A DNA stretch of 14,529 nt from an uncultured Collinsella sp. (GTDB taxonomy: Bacteria; Actinomycetota; Coriobacteriia; Coriobacteriales; Coriobacteriaceae). Positions 1 to 7,041 of the stretch are shown here, in pieces; position 1 is the stretch's first letter, and every line of letters begins with the position of its first letter. The translations under genes were made by a program, and so were the position numbers. Location of the stretch: contig URYW01000044.1 of NCBI GenBank assembly GCA_900552145.1, positions 1 to 14,529 on the forward strand. Direction: 5' to 3'. Under the pieces are notes generated by a model. That model searched no databases. It was not told the DNA's origin and worked only from the letters and a program-made list of their open reading frames with translations.

Positions 1-54
1 GTCCTCACCATCATCCTGTAAGGCGAACTCTCCTTCACCATCAACCTCTCGGCG

Positions 55-402
55 ATGACAATCCTCTCCTTCAATTCGACCTCGCTGATCTCGTTTGCCC
101 TCGCAGCCGCTTCCTTGCTCTTTGCGGCAACTCGACGCAGTGCCTCAGACAATCCGCGGACTGCAGGTGCCATCGTCACCTTATCGACCGCCACGCTCGG
201 TTTCTATGTGATGCAGTCGCTCACCAGTAGCCTGTGGCGTCCCGTCTTCAATACGTTGCTCGCAAACATACTGGTCAGCCAAAACAGCCCGGCAGTTATA
301 TGTATCGTCACGGGTACCGTCATTAGCATCGTCTTTGCCCTGACGCTTCTCACCATCGACGCAGCTAGAAGCCTTATCGTTCGCAAGCTCAAGCGGCAAT
401 AG
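55..402 (+). CDS. Small hypothetical membrane protein (possibly broken at its 5' end)
   Basis: A 115-residue ORF with three hydrophobic stretches, at about residues 9-25, 37-55 and 78-101, and a basic C-terminus (RKLKRQ). It therefore looks like a small integral membrane protein with three spans. I do not recognise the family. There is no ribosome binding site before the ATG. The same frame is open from base 1 to a TAA at 19-21, reading VLTIIL before the stop. This may be the tail of an upstream gene, or the ORF may be the 3' part of a longer gene broken by that TAA. It ends in TAG about 170 bases before the glycosyltransferase gene on the same strand, so a role in cell-surface polysaccharide work is possible but unsupported. 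Confidence 0.4.
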   Translation: MTILSFNSTSLISFALAAASLLFAATRRSASDNPRTAGAIVTLSTATLGFYVMQSLTSSLWRPVFNTLLANILVSQNSPAVICIVTGTVISIVFALTLLTIDAARSLIVRKLKRQ

Positions 403-466
403 ACACGCTGCCGTCAGACCCTAAAGCCGCTACAGCCGTGGCAGTTTCCTGCGTTTTATTCAAAGC

Positions 467-497
467 TTGCCGTCAAGGTGCGCCGAGCCTTTACAAT
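467..497 (+). promoter_or_regulatory. Candidate promoter of the glycosyltransferase gene
   Basis: TTGCCG at 467-472 and TACAAT at 492-497 resemble -35 and -10 boxes. The spacer is 19 bases, which is longer than ideal. The -10 box is a good match and the -35 box a partial one. It lies about 75 bases before the likely start codon at 573. No other strong candidate was seen in 403-572. Confidence 0.3.
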
Positions 498-572
498 AGG
501 ACAGTCTCAAGGACGTATTCGATAGCTTCCGCGCAGCACTCGCCCGCCGCGCGTGAAAGGATATATTGCCCC

Positions 573-1592
573 ATGCCTTCAACCCTTCCCGCCCCCATCG
601 ACAAGCTCGCCATCGTCGTCGTTACGTACAAGCGCCAGGAACTCCTGGCCAACTTGTTCGACTCCATGACCAGGCTCACGGCAACGCCTTGGCGCATCGT
701 AATTGTCGATAACGAGAATTCGCGCGAGACCGAGGCCATGTGCACCGCATTCAACGAGCGCTTGGCCAACCTGTGGGGCACCGACACCGAGCAGCCCGAC
801 GCAAAGGGCGGCACCGACCGTGTGATCTACGCCCCGCAGCTCGAAAACGGCGGTGGTGCGGGCGGCTTCTCCGCCGGCACCAAGTGCGCCTACGACCTAG
901 GCGCCCAGTGGTTCTGGGTAATGGACGATGACGTGCTCGTCATCCCCGAAGGCATCGAGCGTCTTGCCTAGTGGACCGACCGCTACGATGTCATCCAGGG
1001 TTCGCGCCTGGACTTTGACGGCGGCGCCTTCTTTTGGCAGTACCAGCTCATCCTTTCACTCGGCATTCCTAACCCCATCGCCAAGTGGGATCTGGGTCCC
1101 GAGGGCTACCGCACTATGAACCAGCTGTGCTTTGAGGGCGGAATGTTCTCGCGCCGCGTGGTCGACAAGATTGGCCTGCCCGACGCGCGCTTCTTTATCT
1201 ACGGCGACGATGCCTGCTATGGCTACGTGGCCAGCCAGCACTTCCCCGCCGCCGTTGTTGCCGACGTGGTGCTTAAGCGCGCCCGCGCCGTCTCTAACTG
1301 GGATATCGCCGGCAAGCGCCAGCTCAACTCCACGAGCGACACCAACCGTTACTACATCATGCGCAACCGAGGCTTCCTCGCTCGCTATATGCAGATCTAC
1401 GGTGACTACCACCCCATGCTGTTCCGCCTGGGCAATGCCGCGACCTTCTGCAAGGAATTCATTCGCCTGGCTGCGGTCGATAAGTGCTTTAAGACCGGTA
1501 TTCCGGCGCTGCGCCGTGGCATGAAAGACGCCCGCAAGATCATCAAGGATCCCAACTGGAAGCCCATGCCGCCCATGAAGGACACCGAGTAA
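573..1592 (+). pseudogene. Family 2 glycosyltransferase (galactofuranosyltransferase-like), interrupted by an in-frame TAG
   Basis: The start at 573 has GAAAGG about 12 bases upstream. The product begins MPSTLPAPIDKLAIVVVTYK, the usual N-terminal strand of a GT-A glycosyltransferase. Next come IVDNEN, an N-GGGAGGF stretch, the metal-binding DDD at residues 118-120, and FIYGDD at about 208-213. This order resembles GlfT-like galactofuranosyl and rhamnosyl transferases, which add sugars from nucleotide donors to cell-surface glycans at the membrane. Codon 133 (969-971) is TAG. The same frame then continues without gap or shift through GDD to a TAA at 1592, 338 residues in all excluding the TAG. 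The upstream fragment ends 13 residues after DDD and should be inactive. An ATG at 1116 begins a 158-codon remainder but lacks a clear ribosome binding site. The simplest reading is a recent nonsense mutation or a base-call error. Confidence 0.8.
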
Positions 1593-1616
1593 CGGAAGCC
1601 GGAAACACCTCGGCGC

Positions 1617-3413
1617 TTAAAGCCGCTGGCACACCGTAGCCACATGCTGCCCATCAAAACCGAACCCCCAGCGCATGCGACCCACGCCGGGGCGTGGTAC
1701 ACGGATTTCGTCGATGCCGTCGCGCTCTATGTCGAGTAGCGACTGCACGGCCAGCAATTCCAACCCCAGCGCATCCACATCGGGGTCATACATCATGTTG
1801 ATCGTTATCAGCGGACGTTCATCGAGCATACCGATCGTATCGGCTATGTCGAACGCGGCGCACGTAGGAAAAACCTGGATGTCCCAGCGATCCGCGCCAC
1901 ACTTTCGCCTCGAAGCAGGATTGGCATAACCCGGCAATCCAAAGCAGAGTCCTTGCAAGAGTAGGTGATATGGCAGCGGTGTATCTGGGTCGGTCGCACC
2001 GATTCCCGCATCTCCCAAGATGCGGCTTAGCGCCCGCCTCACGGTATCCTCGTTCCCATGGCACAGCCCGTCGCGAAACGCATCGACGTCTCGAATGTCT
2101 TCTGCAGCGCACTCAAACCACTCAATAATCACTAGACGCAAGGCCTGGCGAAGCTCGTTATTGGGCAATCGCAAAGCACGGAAGCGATCGCCATGCTCTG
2201 GCTCCTCAGTCATATCCGTCGTGAGAAAACCGGACAGATACAGCGCCGTCCACAGGCCATCATCAGACGAGGCCTCTGGACCCGCAGCGCCCAAACAAAG
2301 CGGGACATCAACGCACCCATGGGCCTCGAGCAAATCAAACAAGACCGAAAGGCGGTCGAGATTCCACCCGGCAACTACCCTACTCAGGCAATCGGCATAT
2401 CCATACAGATCGGCGCGCACAGGCGCCGTGCAGCCTCGGTCCAGAAAACCGATCACACGCGCTGGACTCGAGCAATAGGCCCTACCAAACCGATATCCCT
2501 CGAGCCATTCACGCGCATCATCCAGGTATTCCTCGCGTCCAGTATGATTCAGCAGAGCCTCGACCTCGGCATCCGAAAAGCCGAACCAACGATCACACCA
2601 CGCCGACAGCGGCGTCGCCAGACAATACGAGCAGCCATGCAAAGAAAGCGCCGCTTCGGCAGGGCCGGGACACTCCCCCATCAGACACGTCAGCCGCAAC
2701 GAATCGCGCGCAGTGGCAATGGCGTCAAACAGCACGCGATCGAATAGCCCTGCCGGATCGGCATCGGAAGCGTCCCTCGCGCTCGCACGGCCCAACCACG
2801 CCGCATCGTACCCATCAACGAGCAATACAACCTGCCCATCGCAGGCCATCTCCAGCAGCTCAATGAGCACACCGAGCACCGAGTCAACCTCATCCTCACT
2901 CGCCGCGCCACGCGCAACGCGTTCGATGTGACGTACCTTGTCTCGAGCTAAATCCGGAGCCTCCAAAAGCGCCAGCAGGCGAGCGCACTCGTCCGAAAGA
3001 GCATCGCGCACGACGTCGGCAACATCGGTGCCACGCCTCGCAGCGCCAGAAAAGTCCAGCGATATCACCGGATAGCAAGCGTACTCATCCCGATAGCGCC
3101 CGCCGTCTGCATCCCAAATCTGAGCATCGGCAAACAAACGCTGACCAGCACGACCGACCGCTGGACGCTCCAGAAAAGCCCTGAGCATCGACAAGTTCAT
3201 GCTCTTGCCAAAACCCACGGGTCGACAGCACACCACAACGGACGCGTCGCAGTCCAACACATCGGCAATAAACATGGTCTTGTCGACCAGCGTGCAGCAA
3301 CCAAGAGTCTCCGCATAGTCGTGCATGCCAATGGGCAAAGCCGCATCGTCGGCACAGCCGATCAAACGCACGCCAAAGCCGTCAGCACAACCATTATTTG
3401 CCTGTTCAGACAC
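1617..3413 (-). CDS. AAA-ATPase-like / PD-(D/E)XK nuclease family protein with degenerate motifs
   Basis: The chosen start is a GTG at 3413, nine bases after AGGGGG, giving 598 residues; the frame is open further upstream to 3545. The N-terminal part matches the AAA-ATPase_like family: PIGMHDYAE, LVDKT (42-46), then RPVGFGKS (64-71) where the family has RPRRFGKS. Walker B appears as LLVDGYD (197-203), with Gly201 where the family has Glu (LIDEYD). Typical middle motifs follow: GFSDAEVEALL (about 278-288) and WLEGYRFG (about 303-310). The last 100 residues align in outline with the PD-(D/E)XK domain that usually ends such proteins, but the expected E-x-K reads ITINM. Relatives are multi-copy proteins of unknown role, sometimes suspected in defence or mobile DNA. 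Here hydrolysis and nuclease activity are doubtful. It converges with the glycosyltransferase gene, leaving 24 bases. Confidence 0.75.
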   Translation of the reverse strand: MSEQANNGCADGFGVRLIGCADDAALPIGMHDYAETLGCCTLVDKTMFIADVLDCDASVVVCCRPVGFGKSMNLSMLRAFLERPAVGRAGQRLFADAQIWDADGGRYRDEYACYPVISLDFSGAARRGTDVADVVRDALSDECARLLALLEAPDLARDKVRHIERVARGAASEDEVDSVLGVLIELLEMACDGQVVLLVDGYDAAWLGRASARDASDADPAGLFDRVLFDAIATARDSLRLTCLMGECPGPAEAALSLHGCSYCLATPLSAWCDRWFGFSDAEVEALLNHTGREEYLDDAREWLEGYRFGRAYCSSPARVIGFLDRGCTAPVRADLYGYADCLSRVVAGWNLDRLSVLFDLLEAHGCVDVPLCLGAAGPEASSDDGLWTALYLSGFLTTDMTEEPEHGDRFRALRLPNNELRQALRLVIIEWFECAAEDIRDVDAFRDGLCHGNEDTVRRALSRILGDAGIGATDPDTPLPYHLLLQGLCFGLPGYANPASRRKCGADRWDIQVFPTCAAFDIADTIGMLDERPLITINMMYDPDVDALGLELLAVQSLLDIERDGIDEIRVPRPGVGRMRWGFGFDGQHVATVCQRL

Positions 3414-3540
3414 CAAAACGTTCCCCCTAAATCGCAACACGATGCCAATTGTAATGACCGCCTCGCGCGTACCGATGTCGCCGCGCAAACATATCGGGCA
3501 ACGGTAGCAACAAGAGGTATGAGGGGGCATAACTAATCGT

Positions 3541-3583
3541 TGCACAACAAAACGGGGCCCAATGTATTAGCACCAGACCCCGT
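3541..3583 (-). terminator. Intrinsic terminator of the anchored surface-protein gene
   Basis: Read on the - strand, ACGGGG (3583-3578) pairs with CCCCGT (3557-3552) around a 20-base loop. TTTGTTGT follows directly. It lies 33 bases beyond the stop codon of the surface-protein gene. The T-tract is impure and the loop is large, so this is a moderate call. Confidence 0.55.
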
Positions 3584-3615
3584 CCCAACTCTTTAGTTAT
3601 CTAGCAACCGAGAGG

Positions 3616-5433
3616 CTACACCTCCGAGCCGTCCTCCCCAGAAGCCTTCTTCTGCTGATCGAGCTTATGCTTACCACTTACGATAGACGTAGCGCCCAGT
3701 GTGGCCAAGCTTGCACTGGCAAGGCTCGCCATAACGATAAGGTCGCCCGTCTTGGGCATGTTGCCGCCAGATGACTTGGTCGTTGTAGTCGTCGTGGTTA
3801 TAGTGGTCACCGTCTTGGAGTCATTTTGCTCCTGGTTCTGGTTGTCGGTGTTGCCCTTACTGCTGTCCTCGCCCTGCTGCCTTCCGTCCTCGGTCTTGTC
3901 CTTGTTCTTGTCCTTCTCCTCAGATTCAGACTTCTTGTCCTCGTCCTTCTTCTGAGCGGACTTGTCGTCCTTCCCCTCAGAGCTAGAACCCTTATCGGAT
4001 TCGGTCTTCTCGGAAGCCTTGTCCTTGGAGTCGCCCTTTGCGGCCTCGGTCTTTTCCGTGGAAACCTGATCAGAGTTGTCCTTGTTCTGAGTCGAGCCGT
4101 TATTGACGCCAGCCATCAGCGAAGAACCCAGCGTAGAACCAAGCTGCTCGGAGAAAGAAGGCTTCTTGTCCGGCGAAGCAACGGGAGCGTCCGGCGCCTT
4201 ATTCGAGTCATCCTTGGAAGCATCGGAATCAGGGGTCGTGTCAGAGCCGGAGCCGTTGTTAGAGCCGGTGTCAACGGACGAATCGCTCGAGCCGGTAGAT
4301 GAGTTAGAGGTGTCAGCGCCGGTCGAACCAGAAGCGTCGCTGTCCGTATTGCCGGCAGAGCTTGAAGACGAATCGCCCGCAGCAGAGCCGTTCGAATCGG
4401 AGCCGTTCGAGGTAGAGCCGTCGTTGGTAGTGCCACTAGCAGAGCCAGTACCGTCAGCATCGGTCGAGGGCGCATCCATCCTGTCATCGTTGGCATCGTC
4501 ACTCGAGTCGTCATTCGAATCAGGTGTCGGCGAGGGCGCCGGCGCAGGCTCGGGCTGCACGGGCGTCGCAGCGGCCGCCTCGTCCTCGGCGATATAAGCC
4601 AAGCAGTCCTTCAGCTCATTCTTATAACGATTCTTCCAGCCCTCATGATACTGGGGCTGACTTGAAAACTTGGTGGCGACATTGTTGACCACGCTATTGG
4701 AGAGCGCCGTCACAAACTCGCGGTCGGACATATCGTTGGAAAGATTCGCCCAGCGGAAAAAGTCCCTGCAGCCACCGGTGCCGCACATGTTGGTGATGCT
4801 CCACACCATGCCCTTAACGCAGTCGGCGCGGCCAGAAATATCAATGCCTAGGCCGCTCTTGAGCCACGCCTCGGTCACCGCATAGTACGAGTTGTACGCA
4901 TAGGCATCTTGAAGTGCAGAGAACTCAACAGGATCGGTGTTGTAAGCACCCTGGAAAGCCTCCTGCGCGATACGGCCCAGCTCGGTGAGCTGGCCGTTCT
5001 CGTACATGGCATTGCTCGTGTTGGAAATCTCGCTGCCGCGATCAATCGCATCCTTGAGCATGCTGTATTTTTCGGGGTTGTAGTTGTAGGCCTGCTTCAT
5101 AAACGGAATGAGCGACCAACGACGGTCGAACTGGTAATAACCCAGCGCGTTGTAGCCGTCACCATACGAAAAGCCCTGGTTATAGTTGCCATGGCTCTCA
5201 TATTTGGTGAAGTACTTCATCTCGGGAGTCACGTTGACAAACGAAACGCCCTGGACCGACCTCAGCACGCCCGAGAAGGACTGCTGGGTGTAGCGACCCT
5301 TATCGATATCGGTGGCATCCGAGGCAACGCCCGGCGTGGGCTCCTCGGCAGCGGCGGGTGCCGGCGCGGAAACGGCGCCAAACGAAAGCGCCAGCGTCAG
5401 GCCCGCGACAATCGCAGAATGCTTGGGCTGCAT
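3616..5433 (-). CDS. Secreted, sortase-anchored protein with a lysozyme-like N-terminal domain
   Basis: The start at 5433 has AGGGAGGA six bases upstream, giving 605 residues; an in-frame start at 5475 lacks that support. Residues 1-29 form a signal peptide with a likely cut after PAAA. Residues about 68-270 form a globular domain with KYESHGNY (Glu79), YGDGYNALGYYQFD and several cysteines. It resembles phage-type and transglycosylase/chitosanase-like domains that cut cell wall, with Glu79 a candidate catalytic acid. Residues about 280-550 are low complexity: Ser/Asp/Thr/Gly-rich, then Lys/Glu/Asp/Ser-rich, then a run of Thr. MPKTG at 559-563, a hydrophobic segment and a basic tail form a sortase signal with Met in place of Leu. 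The protein is therefore probably held on the wall by a long flexible stalk. Enzyme activity is inferred only. The neighbouring Rrf2 gene on the same strand is probably a separate unit. Confidence 0.75.
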   Translation of the reverse strand: MQPKHSAIVAGLTLALSFGAVSAPAPAAAEEPTPGVASDATDIDKGRYTQQSFSGVLRSVQGVSFVNVTPEMKYFTKYESHGNYNQGFSYGDGYNALGYYQFDRRWSLIPFMKQAYNYNPEKYSMLKDAIDRGSEISNTSNAMYENGQLTELGRIAQEAFQGAYNTDPVEFSALQDAYAYNSYYAVTEAWLKSGLGIDISGRADCVKGMVWSITNMCGTGGCRDFFRWANLSNDMSDREFVTALSNSVVNNVATKFSSQPQYHEGWKNRYKNELKDCLAYIAEDEAAAATPVQPEPAPAPSPTPDSNDDSSDDANDDRMDAPSTDADGTGSASGTTNDGSTSNGSDSNGSAAGDSSSSSAGNTDSDASGSTGADTSNSSTGSSDSSVDTGSNNGSGSDTTPDSDASKDDSNKAPDAPVASPDKKPSFSEQLGSTLGSSLMAGVNNGSTQNKDNSDQVSTEKTEAAKGDSKDKASEKTESDKGSSSEGKDDKSAQKKDEDKKSESEEKDKNKDKTEDGRQQGEDSSKGNTDNQNQEQNDSKTVTTITTTTTTTKSSGGNMPKTGDLIVMASLASASLATLGATSIVSGKHKLDQQKKASGEDGSEV

Positions 5434-5503
5434 AAGATCCTCCCTGCATTGGTGGAGATAAAGTTCAGTTTGCAAAGATAAAAATAAGTATTGCAGCTCG
5501 CCC

Positions 5504-5519
5504 GTTGTTGCACAACAAC
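5504..5519. repeat. Inverted repeat upstream of the surface-protein gene
   Basis: GTTGTTG and CAACAAC face each other across two bases. The core GTTGCACAACAA (5508-5519) recurs exactly at 3539-3550, upstream of the next - strand gene. It sits about 75 bases before the surface-protein start and could be an operator. A further CAACAAC lies at 5534-5540. No thymine run follows on either strand, so it does not look like a terminator. Confidence 0.4.
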
Positions 5520-5572
5520 CCCTCGGTAAACGGCAACAACCCTCCGCGAAATCTTAAGGAATTGCGCTCAAC

Positions 5573-6004
5573 CTACAGCTTAATGTCAAAGTTGATCTCG
5601 GGAACGGCGGCCAGGTCGGCCAACGTCACGCCGTCGACGTACTTTTCGATCACGTCGTCCAGGCCGCGCCAGAACTTGACGGTCGAGCACAGATCACTGC
5701 GGGCGCAACTGTTGTCGATGCCGTCGCACGCCACCGGAGCCGTGCTGCCCTCAACGGCACGCAGGATGTCGCCGGCACGCACCTCGGCCGGGTCCTTGGC
5801 CATCATGTAGCCGCCGCCCTTGCCGCGCACGCTCTTAAGCAGGTCCGCCTTCATGAGCGGACGCACCAGCTGCTCCAAATACTTTTGCGAGATATGCTCG
5901 CGGTCGGCAACCTCGCGCAAGGCAATCTTGCCCTCGGCGTCGCCCAGCGCCGCGATATAGATCATCAGTCGGAGGGCATAGCGGCCCTTGGAAGAAATGA
6001 GCAT
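5573..6004 (-). CDS. Rrf2-family iron-sulfur regulator of the suf operon
   Basis: A 143-residue Rrf2-type transcription factor. It starts MLISSKGRYALRLMIYIA, has the winged-helix DNA-binding region at about residues 25-65 (ISQKYLEQLV, then VRGKGGGYMMAK), and three cysteines at 93, 100 and 106. Their spacing is close to that of the [2Fe-2S] ligands of IscR. The start at 6004 has GGGAGG six bases upstream. It is divergent from sufC, and two palindromes fill the space between them. In other bacteria such proteins sense cluster supply and repress suf or isc genes, so autoregulation and control of sufCBDSU are likely. It is equivalent in role to RisR/SufR/IscR regulators, but I cannot assign one of those names. 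It is not expected to be part of the surface-protein gene downstream. Confidence 0.9.
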   Translation of the reverse strand: MLISSKGRYALRLMIYIAALGDAEGKIALREVADREHISQKYLEQLVRPLMKADLLKSVRGKGGGYMMAKDPAEVRAGDILRAVEGSTAPVACDGIDNSCARSDLCSTVKFWRGLDDVIEKYVDGVTLADLAAVPEINFDIKL

Positions 6005-6024
6005 ACCTACCCTCCCATCGCATC

Positions 6025-6055
6025 TGGGACAACATAACCAGGTTTGTTTGTCCCA
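6025..6055. promoter_or_regulatory. Operator I: 31-bp palindrome in the rrf2-sufC intergenic region
   Basis: TGGGACAA (6025-6032) and TTGTCCCA (6048-6055) are perfect 8-base arms. Weaker symmetry continues inward (AACC-A-GGTT) to make a 31-bp site with 12 of 15 arm positions matching. It starts 21 bases upstream of the regulator's ATG, so a bound protein would block or overlap its transcript start. It has the same architecture as the second site 44 bp away. Confidence 0.7.
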
Positions 6056-6068
6056 AATTTAAAGTAAG

Positions 6069-6099
6069 TGGGACAAACACAACAGGTTATTTTGTCCCA
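6069..6099. promoter_or_regulatory. Operator II: second 31-bp palindrome in the rrf2-sufC intergenic region
   Basis: TGGGACAA (6069-6076) and TTGTCCCA (6092-6099) have the same arms, the same 15-base interior length and a similar AAC-A-GGTT centre as operator I. The centres (6040 and 6084) are 44 bp apart, about four helical turns, so two dimers could sit on the same face of the DNA. This is the best candidate site for the Rrf2 regulator. Confidence 0.7.
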
Positions 6100-6120
6100 G
6101 AATTTGAAAAGTCGAGTGGA

Positions 6121-6164
6121 TTAGTCGGGTTTTCCCTTGACTAACGCCGAACCCATAGTAACTT
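6121..6164 (+). promoter_or_regulatory. Candidate sufC promoter overlapped by an inverted repeat
   Basis: TTGACT at 6137-6142 is a good -35 box. A weak -10 candidate, TAACTT, lies 16 bases later at 6159-6164. The -35 box lies within a small inverted repeat, TTAGTC (6121-6126) and GACTAA (6139-6144), with GGG and CCC inside. The expected transcript would have a leader of about 55-60 bases before the ATG at 6229. Confidence 0.4.
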
Positions 6165-6228
6165 TATTCCGAGAAGATTCCTAGGGTTTAGTACACCTAT
6201 GAGTACACCATATACAGAGAGGGACAGC

Positions 6229-7029
6229 ATGAGCGCAAATCCGCTGCTTTCCATCGAAGGTCTGACCGCCTCCGTGGACGAGAAGACCATCCTCCACAAC
6301 GTCAACCTCAACGTCGCCGCCGGCGAGACCCACGTGCTGATGGGACCCAACGGCGCCGGCAAGTCCACCCTCGGCCACCTGGTCATGGGCGACCCCGTCT
6401 ACACGGTCAACGACGGCCGTATCGTCTTTGACGGCCAGGACATCACCGAGCTCACCACCGACAAGCGTTCGCGCGCCGGCCTGTTCCTGAGCTTCCAGGC
6501 CCCGGTTGAGATCCCAGGCGTGCCGCTGTCGAGCTTTTTGCGCGCCAGCATCGCCGGCCGCCCCGGCCTGGAGATGAAGGGTAAGGAGTTCCGCCGCCGC
6601 GTCAAGGAGCTCGCGGCCGAGCTCAACATGGACACCGCCTACCTCAACCGCGAGCTGGGTGTGGGCTTCTCGGGCGGCGAGAAGAAGAAGGTCGAGATGC
6701 TCCAGCTCCTGTTGCTGCAGCCCAAGCTCGCCATCCTCGACGAGACCGACTCGGGCCTGGACGTCGACGCCCTGTCCACCGTCAGCCATGGCATGGACGC
6801 CTACCGCAAGAGCTGCGACGGCTCCATGCTCATCATTACGCACAACACGCGCATCCTGGAGCACCTGGATGTCGACCGCGTCCACGTTATGGTCAAGGGC
6901 CACATCGTGCGCGAGGACGACGCCTCACTGATCCCCTGGATCGACAAGAACGGCTTTGAGACCTTCGAGCGCGAGGCCGCCGAGCAGCGCGCCCAGGCCG
7001 AGGCCGCCGCTGCCGAGCAGCAGGCGTAA
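6229..7029 (+). CDS. sufC: SufC, ABC-type ATPase of the Fe-S assembly complex
   Basis: A 266-residue ABC ATPase. Walker A is GPNGAGKS (39-46), the Q-loop is in SFQAPVEIPGV, the signature is FSGGEKKK (147-154), Walker B is LAILDET with Glu172, and the H-loop His is 205. The FSGGEKKK signature and the SFQAPVEIPGV segment are typical of SufC rather than of a transporter ATPase. SufC binds SufB and SufD in the cytoplasm and uses ATP to open the scaffold for cluster building. The start at 6229 follows GAGAGGGA by about five bases and gives the usual SufC N-terminus. An in-frame ATG at 6199 would add ten residues but has no good ribosome binding site. It is the first gene of the suf operon, divergent from the Rrf2 gene. 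Confidence 0.95.
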   Translation: MSANPLLSIEGLTASVDEKTILHNVNLNVAAGETHVLMGPNGAGKSTLGHLVMGDPVYTVNDGRIVFDGQDITELTTDKRSRAGLFLSFQAPVEIPGVPLSSFLRASIAGRPGLEMKGKEFRRRVKELAAELNMDTAYLNRELGVGFSGGEKKKVEMLQLLLLQPKLAILDETDSGLDVDALSTVSHGMDAYRKSCDGSMLIITHNTRILEHLDVDRVHVMVKGHIVREDDASLIPWIDKNGFETFEREAAEQRAQAEAAAAEQQA

Positions 7030-7041
7030 AGGGGCGACGCA

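Noticed and set aside
3826..4597. Two + strand frames opposite the surface-protein linker
   Set aside because: Their Leu/Val- and Glu/Ser/Pro-rich products are the reverse complement of the Ser/Asp/Lys repeats. They have no start signals.
5504..5519. Palindrome read as a terminator of the Rrf2 gene
   Set aside because: No thymine run follows on the - strand and the loop would be too tight.
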